Assembly (NCBI RefSeq): GCF_002088235.1
Contig: NZ_AQQV01000002.1
Location: 744,001-808,000 of the forward strand
DNA: 64,000 nt
Origin: Oceanococcus atlanticus
GTDB lineage: Bacteria; Pseudomonadota; Gammaproteobacteria; Nevskiales; Oceanococcaceae
Reading direction: 5' to 3'
In this document: in pieces, positions 27,220 to 35,239 of the stretch
Layout: the number at the start of each line of letters is the position of its first letter
Numbering within the stretch: position 1 is the first letter of the stretch
Notes under the pieces: model-generated
What the model was told of the DNA's origin: nothing
Databases searched by the model: none
What the model saw: only the letters and a program-made list of their open reading frames with translations
Position numbers and translations under genes: made by a program

Positions 27220-28895
27220 GCGGACAGCGCCGTCGCAAGGTCTGCGCGCACGCTCAGCGCAGGCTGAGCAAGCAGACCATAGCGCTGCATCTTGTCGTGC
27301 AAACGCGCACTTACATTGACCAGAATCAGACGCTGTTCACGCCCGCCCAGGTCACGCGCAATCGATTCCAAATTCATCATCGCAGTGGTGTCGAGCATGG
27401 AGACATCGGCCAGATCCAGAATCACCGTGTGAACCTCGCGGTCGACGGTGGAAATCACTTTGAGCGCCTTGTGTGCGGCACCAAAGAAGAGTGGCCCGTT
27501 GATGTCGTATATGACCACACCGCGCGGCTGATCCTGGTCATGCACATGCACGCTGCTGCCGATCTGCCGAGCGCCAGTCAACTCGATCATGCGACGCATG
27601 AACAGCAAGGAGGCCAGCACCACCCCGGCCGCCACGGCCACCTGCATGTCGATCAGCACGGTCAGACTGAAACAGGTGAAAAACACGGCCGCATCGGCGC
27701 GCGGCGCACGCCGCACAATGCGCAAGGCGTGGTGCGCCTCGCTCATGTTCCAGGCCACCATCAAGAGCACCGCAGCCATCGCGGCCATCGGGATCAGGGA
27801 CAGCCACGGCGCCAGCAGCAGCATAGCCAGCAACACCGACACGGCATGGGTGATGGCCGCCACCGGTGTGGTGGCGCCGGAGCGCACATTGGTTGCGGTG
27901 CGTGCGATCGCCGCCGTGGCCGGAATGCCACCGAAGAACGCCACCGCAATATTGCCGGCACCCTGGCCGATCAGCTCGCTGTCCGGATTGTGCTGTGAAC
28001 CGGTCATGCCATCCGCCACCAGCGCGCACAGCAAGGACTCCAGCGCACCCAGCAAAGCAATGGCAAAGGCCGGGCCAAGCAACTCGCGGATCAGGCTCAG
28101 ATTCACGTTCAGCGGTTGACCGTCTGCGCCAGGCAAATGCCAGGGCAGCAGCACATGCGGGGCGATGGCGGGAATACCAGCGATGACCTGACCGTCGCGC
28201 TCGAAACTGAAGCGGGTGGCGATGGTTTCGACATCCGGCAGGCTCTCCGCCGCATTGAAACCCGCCGCCAGCGAGGTGCCGATCAGCAGCGCCACCAGAT
28301 ACGACGGCACCCGGGTTTTGACCCGCCGCCACAGCACCAGCACCGCAAACGTCAGCGCGCCGATCAGAAGCTCCTGCCAGCGCAAAGTCGGCAAGGCGAT
28401 CAGCATCTGCCACAGCTTGTCGACAAAATGCAGCGCCTCGCCGGATGGGCTCAGCCCAAGAAAATCCTTCAATTGCAGGGTGGCGATGACCACCCCGATG
28501 CCGGAGGTGAAGCCGACCACCACGGGGTAAGGAATCAGCTGGATCAAACCGCCCAGCCGCAGCAGACCGAACGCCATCATGATCACACCCGCCATGGCAC
28601 CGGCCAGCAACAACCCGGCCAGCCCGTAGTGCTGCACCACCGGCAACAGGACCACCACAAAGGCCGCCGTGGGACCGGAAATGTTGACCCTTGAACCACC
28701 CAGCAACGCGATCAGCAGACCTCCCACGATGGCGGTGTAAAGACCGTGCTGTGGCGCCACGCCACTGGCAATGGCCAGCCCCATGGACAGCGGCAAGGCC
28801 ACGATACCCACGGTGATGCCGGCCACGATATTGGCCGGCAGTGTGCTGATCAGGCTGCCCTCGCGCCAGGCCTCACGTAAGGCAGCGGCGATCAT
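27216..28895 (-). CDS. SulP family anion transporter with STAS domain
   Basis: A 559-residue inner-membrane transporter. About 12 to 14 hydrophobic helices fill residues 15-420, with ISGPTAAFVVVLLPV near residue 73 and the VADGMTGSQHNPDSELIGQGAGN region typical of SulP. A cytoplasmic STAS domain occupies about residues 440-550, including GPLFFGAA and VILDLADVSMLDTTAMMNL. SulP proteins carry sulfate, bicarbonate or C4-dicarboxylates; the substrate here is unassigned. It overlaps the pepP stop and the ubiH start by 4 bases each, so it is an integral part of the operon even though this gene is not part of the usual ygfB-pepP-ubiH order. Confidence 0.92.
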   Translation of the reverse strand: MIAAALREAWREGSLISTLPANIVAGITVGIVALPLSMGLAIASGVAPQHGLYTAIVGGLLIALLGGSRVNISGPTAAFVVVLLPVVQHYGLAGLLLAGAMAGVIMMAFGLLRLGGLIQLIPYPVVVGFTSGIGVVIATLQLKDFLGLSPSGEALHFVDKLWQMLIALPTLRWQELLIGALTFAVLVLWRRVKTRVPSYLVALLIGTSLAAGFNAAESLPDVETIATRFSFERDGQVIAGIPAIAPHVLLPWHLPGADGQPLNVNLSLIRELLGPAFAIALLGALESLLCALVADGMTGSQHNPDSELIGQGAGNIAVAFFGGIPATAAIARTATNVRSGATTPVAAITHAVSVLLAMLLLAPWLSLIPMAAMAAVLLMVAWNMSEAHHALRIVRRAPRADAAVFFTCFSLTVLIDMQVAVAAGVVLASLLFMRRMIELTGARQIGSSVHVHDQDQPRGVVIYDINGPLFFGAAHKALKVISTVDREVHTVILDLADVSMLDTTAMMNLESIARDLGGREQRLILVNVSARLHDKMQRYGLLAQPALSVRADLATALSA

Positions 28896-30235
28896 GCCTG
28901 GGCCATGAGCGCTTCGATATCGTCCACGGATTTGGGCACGTCGCGGGTCAGCACATCGGCCTCGGCCTCGGTCACCAGCACATCGTCCTCGATGCGAATG
29001 CCGATGTTGGCGAATTCCTCGCTCACGCCGGGGCTACCGGCCGACAGATACAGGCCAGGCTCAATGGTCAGAACCATGCCCGGCTCCAACGCACGCCAGC
29101 GCCGGTTGACCCGATAGTTGCCCACATCATGAACATCCATGCCCAGCCAGTGACCGGTCTTGTGCATGAAGAACTCGGTGTACTTCTGGGTTTCGATCAA
29201 ATCCTGAACATTGCCCTTGAGCAGGCCGAGATCAACCAGCCCCTGGGTCAGTATGGGCACCACCACCTCGTGCGGCGCCATCCAGCTGGCGTCTTTGCGC
29301 ACCGCCTCGATTGCGGCGATCTGCGACTCCAGCACGATGTCGTAAACCGCCCGCTGAGCCGCACTGAAATGCCCGTTGACCGGAAAGGTACGGGTGATGT
29401 CGGCGCAGTAACCTTCGAACTCGGCACCGGCATCAATCAGGCACAGATCACCATCAGCCAGCGGCTGGGCATTCTCGACATAGTGCAGCACACAGGCATT
29501 GGCGCCCCCGCCAACAATGCTGCCGTAGGCGCATTCCATGCCATGACGCTCGAAGTCGTGATGCAATTCGGCACCAAGCTGATACTCGTACATACCAGGG
29601 CTGACACGCTGCATGGCCCGCACATGCGCAGCGGCCGAAACCTGGGCGGCATAGCGCATCATGGCCACCTCAGCCGGCGACTTGCGCAGGCGCTGCTCGT
29701 GCAGGATCGCGCCGATCTGATGAACCTGAGTCGGTGCCTGAACGCCGGTGCGCACCATCGCCCGCACCGCGCCAAGCCAGCGCTGCAGGCTGACATCATT
29801 GGCCTGCTTCCAGCCACTGGTGAAGTGCACCACTTCACGGTCCTTGAGCAGATCCGGCATCTTGCTGTCGAGATCGGCGATGACTTCAGCCCGGTCTGCG
29901 CCATAGCGCGCCACGCAACCTTCCGGCCCGGCCCGATAGCCGTCCCACTGCTCGCGCGCCTTGTCACGTGGACGACAGAACATGACGAACTCGCCGTCGG
30001 CATGCCCCGGCGCCAGAACCGCCCAGGCGTCCGGCTCCGGAAAGCCCGTGAGGTAGCGGAAATCCGAATCCTGACGAAAACGGTAGTGCACATCGCTGTT
30101 GCGCGTCTGCTCGGTCGCGGCAGGAATGATGGCCACGCCATCAGGCCCGATGGCATCCATCAGGGCGCGCCGGCGCCGAGCAAATTCGTCAGCGCTGATG
30201 TGGGCCTCAGCCGGCCTGGGGATGTAGTTCGACAT
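28892..30235 (-). CDS. pepP: Xaa-Pro aminopeptidase
   Basis: A 447-residue metallopeptidase of the M24B family that removes an N-terminal residue preceding proline. The AMP_N domain spans about residues 5-135. The pita-bread catalytic domain has the metal ligands in LIDAGAEFEGYCADITRTFP (Asp, Asp), the HKTGHWLGMDVHD region (His), TIEPGLY (Glu) and GIRIEDD (Glu). The length matches E. coli PepP. Its start overlaps the ygfB reading frame by 29 bases and its end overlaps sulP by 4, so all are translated from one message. Confidence 0.96.
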   Translation of the reverse strand: MSNYIPRPAEAHISADEFARRRRALMDAIGPDGVAIIPAATEQTRNSDVHYRFRQDSDFRYLTGFPEPDAWAVLAPGHADGEFVMFCRPRDKAREQWDGYRAGPEGCVARYGADRAEVIADLDSKMPDLLKDREVVHFTSGWKQANDVSLQRWLGAVRAMVRTGVQAPTQVHQIGAILHEQRLRKSPAEVAMMRYAAQVSAAAHVRAMQRVSPGMYEYQLGAELHHDFERHGMECAYGSIVGGGANACVLHYVENAQPLADGDLCLIDAGAEFEGYCADITRTFPVNGHFSAAQRAVYDIVLESQIAAIEAVRKDASWMAPHEVVVPILTQGLVDLGLLKGNVQDLIETQKYTEFFMHKTGHWLGMDVHDVGNYRVNRRWRALEPGMVLTIEPGLYLSAGSPGVSEEFANIGIRIEDDVLVTEAEADVLTRDVPKSVDDIEALMAQA

Positions 30236-30719
30236 AGAGCGTCTGTGCTGCCACTTTGAGATATTCCACGATTTCGGTGTAGGCCTCTTCGGCTTCGCCG
30301 TCTTCGTCCTCTTCCACGCTGATCTTGCAGATCTCCATCAGGTCGCGCAGAAGTTCCTTGACCTCATCCGAGGCCTTTTCCTTGTCCAGTTCGCCGGCAC
30401 TGCCCACACCAAACATCAGTCCGGCGCTCCAGTCCGCCAGTGCGGCCACCCGCTCAGTCAGCGGGGCGTTGTCCGGCGGCAACACCGGCTGAAAACTGCA
30501 GGCCGGGTCTTCCAGATCGCCGCGCACCTGAGCGGCATAATCGAGCAAAGCCGCCCAGGCGGGCGTGTTGCGGTTGACCTCATCCAGCGCCAGATCGTCC
30601 GGCAGCTGGGTATGACGGCACCACATACCGGCAATCTGACCATGGAATCCAGCCGGGCTGGTGGTCGATTCGACTTCGGTCAGCCAATCGGCGAGTGCGT
30701 TGTAAGTCTGTTCATGCAT
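30207..30719 (-). CDS. ygfB: UPF0149/YgfB family protein
   Basis: A 170-residue all-helical protein of the YecA/YgfB (UPF0149) family. Features include FHGQIAGMWC near residue 22, the ADWSAGLMFGVG segment near the middle and an acidic C-terminal region (SVEEDEDGEAEEAYTEIVEYL). In Pseudomonas a YgfB protein has been linked to control of amidase and antibiotic resistance genes, but no biochemical activity can be read from this sequence. ATG 30719 is preferred over an upstream start at 30794. It leads the operon with pepP, sulP and ubiH; its promoter should lie in the hairpin-rich region upstream. Confidence 0.88.
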   Translation of the reverse strand: MHEQTYNALADWLTEVESTTSPAGFHGQIAGMWCRHTQLPDDLALDEVNRNTPAWAALLDYAAQVRGDLEDPACSFQPVLPPDNAPLTERVAALADWSAGLMFGVGSAGELDKEKASDEVKELLRDLMEICKISVEEDEDGEAEEAYTEIVEYLKVAAQTLYVELHPQAG

Positions 30720-31024
30720 ATCTGCATTATCCCATGCCACCGCAGCAGGCACCATCAAGACGACCCTGCTGTCGGTGTTAAGCGACAGCCGCAAAGCCCC
30801 AACACCACGCCTTCGTGCGGGGCTCCTTAGTTCGATTGTTGCCGTTCAGCAACAGATTGCCGACAGGCAGCGGGGCAAACCCAGCCCCGCGCCGATCAAA
30901 GATCAATAACCCATTGTTTTATATGTGGTTTTAAAAACTGGCACAGGGATTGTTGTAGTGCAACTGCGAGCGGGACACTCCCCCAACGCCCCTCGCAAAC
31001 CATTTGCTATCTAAGGAGAGAAGC
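30720..31024. other. Intergenic region with three hairpins and an AT-rich promoter zone
   Basis: This 305-bp gap separates divergent ygfB and the EF-hand gene. Three consecutive stem-loops are visible: AGCCCC/GGGGCT enclosing CACG-CCTT-CGTG (30795-30824), TGTTGC-CGTTCA-GCAACA (30837-30854) and GCGGGGC-AAACCCA-GCCCCGC (30870-30890). No stem is followed by a T-run, so simple terminators are unlikely. The spacing and compactness suggest a structured RNA or 5-prime leader. In many gammaproteobacteria the 6S RNA gene lies near ygfB, but I cannot match the 6S consensus. From about 30900 the sequence becomes AT-rich and holds the sigma-54-like element. Confidence 0.5.
30939..30954 (+). promoter_or_regulatory. 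Sigma-54-like promoter element before the EF-hand gene
   Basis: TGGCAC-AGGGA-TTGTT matches the -24/-12 consensus TGGCAC-N5-TTGCT at all but one position (TTGT for TTGC). Transcription would begin near 30965, leaving a 60-nt leader before ATG 31025. The mismatch falls in the -12 GC dinucleotide, which weakens the call. Confidence 0.4.
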
Positions 31025-31330
31025 ATGAACAAGGTACGTCACACTGCACTGGCTCTGACCTCCGCTGCCCTGCTGGGCCTGGCCGGCACGGCCATCGCCG
31101 AGTCCCAGACCCCTTACACCGATCTCGACCGCAACGGCGACGGCAAGATTTCCAAGACCGAAGCCGGCGCTGACAACGAGCTGTCCAAGCAGTTCGAACA
31201 GATCGACACCGACGGCAACGGCGTTCTGGAATGGGGCGAGTTCGCCCGTTTCGAATCGGAAGGTGAAATGTCCGATCAGCCGGCGACCGACATGAACACC
31301 CAGCCGCTGGGTGAAACCACGCCGCAATAA
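31025..31330 (+). CDS. Secreted EF-hand calcium-binding protein
   Basis: A 101-residue protein with a Sec signal peptide (residues 1-25, ending GTAIA) and two EF-hand loops. Loop 1 is D35-R-N-G-D-G-K-I-S-K-T-E46 and loop 2 is D61-T-D-G-N-G-V-L-E-W-G-E72. Both keep the acidic position 1, glycine 6 and glutamate 12 that coordinate calcium. The tail (residues 80-101) is acidic and low in structure. ATG 31025 follows AAGGAGAG at an ideal distance. It is monocistronic: a likely sigma-54-type promoter lies upstream and a strong terminator downstream. It may buffer or sense calcium in the periplasm; the partner is unknown. Confidence 0.9.
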   Translation: MNKVRHTALALTSAALLGLAGTAIAESQTPYTDLDRNGDGKISKTEAGADNELSKQFEQIDTDGNGVLEWGEFARFESEGEMSDQPATDMNTQPLGETTPQ

Positions 31331-31350
31331 AACGCAGCGCACGCCGCACC

Positions 31351-31378
31351 GCGCCCGGCTTCGGCCGGGCGCTTTTTT
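31351..31378 (+). terminator. Rho-independent terminator of the EF-hand gene
   Basis: GCGCCCGGC-TTCG-GCCGGGCGC forms a 9-bp GC-rich stem with a stable tetraloop, directly followed by TTTTTT, 20 bp after the stop codon. Confidence 0.93.
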
Positions 31379-31393
31379 ATGCGCCGGGAGCGC

Positions 31394-31906
31394 TCAGGGC
31401 ATGGCCAGCGCTTGCGTATCACCGGCTGTCATCAGCTGACAGCGGCTCAAGCTCAGCTCGGCGGGTGCTATAGAAAATTGGAACGGTGCCAGTCGCTCAA
31501 GCGCACGCATCCCCAGTATGGGCCGGGTGCCGCTGGGGAATACCGCGCTTTCGACGTCATGTAACCAGCACGACTCACCCAGGCGCAACGCCTTGATCCG
31601 GTAGATCGGCACTTTGCGCACCGACTCGTCGGCCATGCGCGCGCCGATGTTGCGATCGAATTGGGCCTCGTCACGCGCCAGCAACTCATCCAGCATATCC
31701 TGCGGGATCACCATGAAGCTGGAACCGGTGTCGACCAGCAGCGAGAACGACTCGCTGCCCGCAAACGCCGCGTTGAGGTAAAACGTCCCGGTGGATTGAC
31801 GCTGCATCGCCACGCTGTGCATGGGCGAGTGCGCCGTCGTTTGTGGCTGCGCCTGCGCCGCAGTGCTCAGCATCAGCAGCGCGAATGTGACAAATCGCAA
31901 GTACAA
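31394..31906 (-). CDS. Secreted retropepsin-like aspartic protease
   Basis: A 170-residue single-domain aspartic protease of clan AA. The active-site motif is DTGSS (D59-T-G-S-S) in LLVDTGSSFMVIP, and the C-terminal ILGMRALERL resembles the LLGMSFLxRL of TIGR02281-type proteases. The signal peptide MYLRFVTFALLMLSTAAQA is followed by QPQ. I chose the TTG at 31906 because GGAGGG sits 6 nt upstream; the first ATG (31870) would remove most of the signal peptide. A protein with one such domain is expected to act as a homodimer in the periplasm. It is convergent with the EF-hand gene and divergent from argE. Confidence 0.75.
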   Translation of the reverse strand: MYLRFVTFALLMLSTAAQAQPQTTAHSPMHSVAMQRQSTGTFYLNAAFAGSESFSLLVDTGSSFMVIPQDMLDELLARDEAQFDRNIGARMADESVRKVPIYRIKALRLGESCWLHDVESAVFPSGTRPILGMRALERLAPFQFSIAPAELSLSRCQLMTAGDTQALAMP

Positions 31907-32051
31907 ATCAGACCCTCCAGTCCATTCAGCCGGCTGCATCACCGGCACCTGTGTGCAGTCTAGGCAGGGCTGAGAGAACTTTGCGTGAAGCGGGTCACAA
32001 TCGCAATGCGGATCACCGCCAAAGCAGCAGAATTTGCCCGATAATAGGGCG

Positions 32052-33206
32052 ATGATCACCAGCCCGACACTCGTCCAGACCCTCAGCCAGCTGATCGGCA
32101 CACCGTCCGTCAGCAGCACGCTGCGCGCGCTCGACACCAGCAACCATGCCGTCTGTGCCCTGCTCGCCAACTGGCTGGAGCCGCTGGGCTTTGCCTGCGA
32201 GTTGCTGCCCATTGACGGCAGTCCGGGCAAATACAACCTGATCGCGACGCGCGGACACGGCGACGGCGGACTGGTGCTGTCCGGCCACACCGACACCGTG
32301 CCGTACGACGACAGCGGCTGGGACAGCGACCCGTTCAAGTTACGCGACGCGCACGACCGCTGGCACGGCCTTGGCACCTGCGACATGAAAGGCTTTTTCG
32401 CTCTGTGTGTGCAGCTGGCGGCCGAACTCAAGGATGTTGACCTCAAGCAACCGCTGGTCATCCTCGCCACCGCCGATGAAGAATCCGGCATGGACGGGGC
32501 CAAGGCCCTGCTCAAGGCCGGTCGCCCGCTCGGTCGGCATGCCCTGGTCGGCGAACCCACGGGCCTGGTCCCGGTGCGCATGCACAAAGGCATCTTCATG
32601 GATGTGCTGCGCGTGCGCGGCCACGCCGGACATTCGTCCAACCCGGCTGCGGGTATCAATGCCGTCGAGGGGGTACACCAGGCGCTGGGCGCACTGCTCG
32701 GTCTGCGCGATGAACTCAAGACGCGTTTGCTGCGCGAGGAATTTCCCGTGCCGCACTCCACGCTCAACCCCGGTTGCGTTCACGGTGGCGACAGCCCCAA
32801 TCGCATTCCGGCCGCCTGCGAATTGCAGTTTGACCTGCGCCCGGTGCCCGGCCTTAATCTCGAAGACCTGCGCCAGGAAGCGCGTGCGCGCATGGACGCA
32901 GCATTGGGCGAAGGCCCTTGGCAATGGGAGCACGACACCGTATTCGAAGGTGCCGAGCCGTTTGAGACGGCGGCAGATGCGGCCATCGTCAAGGCCGCAG
33001 AGCGCCTGACCGACTGCCCGGCACAGGCGGTCAATTTCTGCACCGAAGGTGGTTATCTCAACCAGATGGGCCTGCAGACCCTGGTGCTGGGCCCGGGCGA
33101 TATCGCTCAGGCTCATCAGCCCAACGAGTACCTGAGCATGGATCAGGTCGCGCCGATGATGGACATCCTGCGCGGCCTGGTGAAGGATTTCTGTCATGAG
33201 CAGTGA
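32052..33206 (+). CDS. argE: Acetylornithine deacetylase
   Basis: A 384-residue M20 family metallohydrolase that releases acetate from N-acetylornithine in arginine synthesis. Metal-binding segments are visible: SGHTDTVP (His and following Asp), GTCDMKG (bridging Asp), ATADEESGMDGAK (catalytic Glu and ligand Glu) and HALVGEPT. The dimerisation domain begins about residue 180 with HKGIFMDVLRVRGHAGHSS. Length fits ArgE of Pseudomonas-type bacteria (about 385). Its 3-prime end overlaps argA by 11 bases, so the two arginine genes are co-translated. Confidence 0.93.
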   Translation: MITSPTLVQTLSQLIGTPSVSSTLRALDTSNHAVCALLANWLEPLGFACELLPIDGSPGKYNLIATRGHGDGGLVLSGHTDTVPYDDSGWDSDPFKLRDAHDRWHGLGTCDMKGFFALCVQLAAELKDVDLKQPLVILATADEESGMDGAKALLKAGRPLGRHALVGEPTGLVPVRMHKGIFMDVLRVRGHAGHSSNPAAGINAVEGVHQALGALLGLRDELKTRLLREEFPVPHSTLNPGCVHGGDSPNRIPAACELQFDLRPVPGLNLEDLRQEARARMDAALGEGPWQWEHDTVFEGAEPFETAADAAIVKAAERLTDCPAQAVNFCTEGGYLNQMGLQTLVLGPGDIAQAHQPNEYLSMDQVAPMMDILRGLVKDFCHEQ

Positions 33207-34464
33207 CAACCCGATGGCATTTCCGCAGGCGCTGCGCAGTGCCGCACCGTATATCAACGCCCATAGCGGGCGTATCTGCGTGGTCCACATCCCCGGCGAT
33301 GTGGCCGCAACGGATGCGTTCAAGCCGCTGATCTATGATCTGGCCCTGGCTCACAGCCTGGGCCTCAAACTGATCCTGGTGCTTGGCGCACGCCCGCAGA
33401 TCGAAATGCGGCTGGCCCGCGAGCAACACCACATGCCGATGGTGGCCGGCCATCGCGTGACCGACGCACTGACCCTGGACTGCGTACGCGAAGCGGTCGG
33501 CCAGCTGCGCAGCGAGTTCGAGGCCGCGCTGTCGACCGGGCTGGCCAGCACCCCGATGGGCGGTGCGCGGATTCACGTGGCCAGCGGCAATCTCGTCACC
33601 GCGCGGCCAGTCGGCATTCTGGAGGGTGTGGACCTGCAGTTCACCGGCGTACTGCGGCGCCTCGACACCGACACCATTGCCGATCATCTGGGCAACGGAC
33701 GCATCGTGCTGCTCGGCCCGCTGGGCTATTCGCCCACAGGCGAAACCTTCAACCTGCGCAGCGACGATCTGGCGCTGGCCACGGCCAAGGCCATGCGTGC
33801 GGACAAGCTGGTGCTGTTCACCGACGCCGACATCGCGCGCGGCGAACTGAGCCTGAACAACGCGGCCAGCAATGAGGACCCGATCCAGACCCTGGCCCTG
33901 AACGCCGTGCGTGCCGACATTCCGCGCGTGCACATTCTCAACGCAGCCCAGGACGGCGCCCTGCTGCGCGAGCTTTACACCCGTGATGGCTGCGGCCTGA
34001 TGGTCAGCGCCCAGGCCTTCGACAGCTTGCACCAGGCCACCATCGATGACATCGGCGGACTGATGCAGCTGATCGAGCCCCTGGAACGGGCCGGCGTCAT
34101 TGTGCCGCGCTCACGCGAGCAGCTGGAGCTGGAGATCGAGCGCTTCACGGTGATGGCGCGCGACGACACCATCATCGGCTGTCGGGCCCTGTACCCCTAT
34201 CCGCAAGAGGCTTGCGCGGAACTCGCCTGCATCATCGTGGCCCCGGATTACCAGCATGGTGGCCGCGCCAACGCCCTGCTCAATCACACCGAGCAGGCCG
34301 CCCGCGGCATGGGCCTGAAGCGCCTGTTCGTGCTCACCACCCAGACCGAGCACTGGTTTATCGAACACGGCTTCCGGCGCGGATCGCTGGACGAGCTGCC
34401 GCAGCAAAGACAGGCGTTTTACAACTACCAGCGCAATTCCAAGGTGCTGATCAAGGACCTGTAA
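33196..34464 (+). CDS. argA: N-acetylglutamate synthase
   Basis: A 422-residue enzyme that acetylates glutamate, the first step of arginine synthesis. The N-terminal amino-acid-kinase-like domain (about residues 1-285) contains LILVLGARPQIEMRL and mediates arginine feedback in this family. The C-terminal GNAT domain (about 295-420) has IIVAPDYQHGGRANALLNH for acetyl-CoA binding. The length suits the classical ArgA (about 430-440). It overlaps argE by 11 bases at its start and is followed 5 bp later by rsmE. Confidence 0.95.
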   Translation: MSSDNPMAFPQALRSAAPYINAHSGRICVVHIPGDVAATDAFKPLIYDLALAHSLGLKLILVLGARPQIEMRLAREQHHMPMVAGHRVTDALTLDCVREAVGQLRSEFEAALSTGLASTPMGGARIHVASGNLVTARPVGILEGVDLQFTGVLRRLDTDTIADHLGNGRIVLLGPLGYSPTGETFNLRSDDLALATAKAMRADKLVLFTDADIARGELSLNNAASNEDPIQTLALNAVRADIPRVHILNAAQDGALLRELYTRDGCGLMVSAQAFDSLHQATIDDIGGLMQLIEPLERAGVIVPRSREQLELEIERFTVMARDDTIIGCRALYPYPQEACAELACIIVAPDYQHGGRANALLNHTEQAARGMGLKRLFVLTTQTEHWFIEHGFRRGSLDELPQQRQAFYNYQRNSKVLIKDL

Positions 34465-34469
34465 CGCGC

Positions 34470-35207
34470 ATGGCTCATACACCGCGCCTGCACTGGCCCG
34501 AGGCCCTGACTACGGGCGAAGTGGTGCAACTCGACGATGAACGCGCGCATCATCTGTTGCGCGTACTCAAACGCCGCGAGGGCGATGCGGTGGTGCTGTT
34601 CCAGGCCCCCGACCGCGAGTTCGCCGCGCACATCCAGTCGGCCGACAAGCACCGTCTCAGCTTGCGCATCGACAGCGCAGACCAGCGTCTGAGCGAATCG
34701 AACCTGCACAGCGTGCTGGTGCAGGGCGTTTCACGCGGCGATCGCATGGACTATGCGATCCAGAAATCGGTTGAACTTGGCGTCCACAGCATCGTGCCGG
34801 TCATGACCGAACGCAGCGGCGTTCAGCTCGACGCCAAACGCCTGCACAAAAAACAGGCGCACTGGCAGGCGGTGGCCTTGTCGGCGGCGGAGCAATGCGG
34901 GCGCACCGTGGTACCAACGATCCAGCCCTGCATAAAACTGGTCGAGTTCCTGGCCGCTGGCGCACATCAAGGCGTGGTCCTTGATCCGGCTGGCGCAGCG
35001 CTCGACGGCCTGAACCCGCCGAACCTGGATCAGGCCTTCAAGTTGCTAATCGGGCCGGAGGGCGGACTGAGCGAGGATGAGGTGGCGCTGGCCGCGCGTG
35101 CCGGCCTGCAGCGCCTGCGCCTGGGACCGCGAATTCTGCGCACCGAAACCGCGGCGGTGGCGGCGCTGGCCGCGCTGCAACTGCAGTTTGGTGATCTGGG
35201 CCAATAA
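34470..35207 (+). CDS. rsmE: 16S rRNA (uracil-1498-N3)-methyltransferase
   Basis: A 245-residue SPOUT-class RNA methyltransferase. The N-terminal PUA-like domain covers about residues 10-70 (HHLLRVLKRREGDAVVLF). The SPOUT domain shows the SAM-binding knot in LLIGPEGGLSEDEV and LGPRILRTETAAVAALA. Substrate is U1498 in the ribosomal small subunit, as known for RsmE. Start ATG 34470 is 5 bp after the argA stop; a longer open frame from 34212 lies inside argA. Convergent with the TolC-family gene downstream. Confidence 0.95.
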   Translation: MAHTPRLHWPEALTTGEVVQLDDERAHHLLRVLKRREGDAVVLFQAPDREFAAHIQSADKHRLSLRIDSADQRLSESNLHSVLVQGVSRGDRMDYAIQKSVELGVHSIVPVMTERSGVQLDAKRLHKKQAHWQAVALSAAEQCGRTVVPTIQPCIKLVEFLAAGAHQGVVLDPAGAALDGLNPPNLDQAFKLLIGPEGGLSEDEVALAARAGLQRLRLGPRILRTETAAVAALAALQLQFGDLGQ

Positions 35208-35239
35208 GCTCCTGCGCGCCAGCGCTGGCCGCAGCTGTC

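Noticed and set aside
30720-31024. 6S RNA gene upstream of ygfB
   Set aside because: Location is suggestive, but I could not match the closing stem or central bubble of 6S RNA, so it is kept only as an unidentified structured region.
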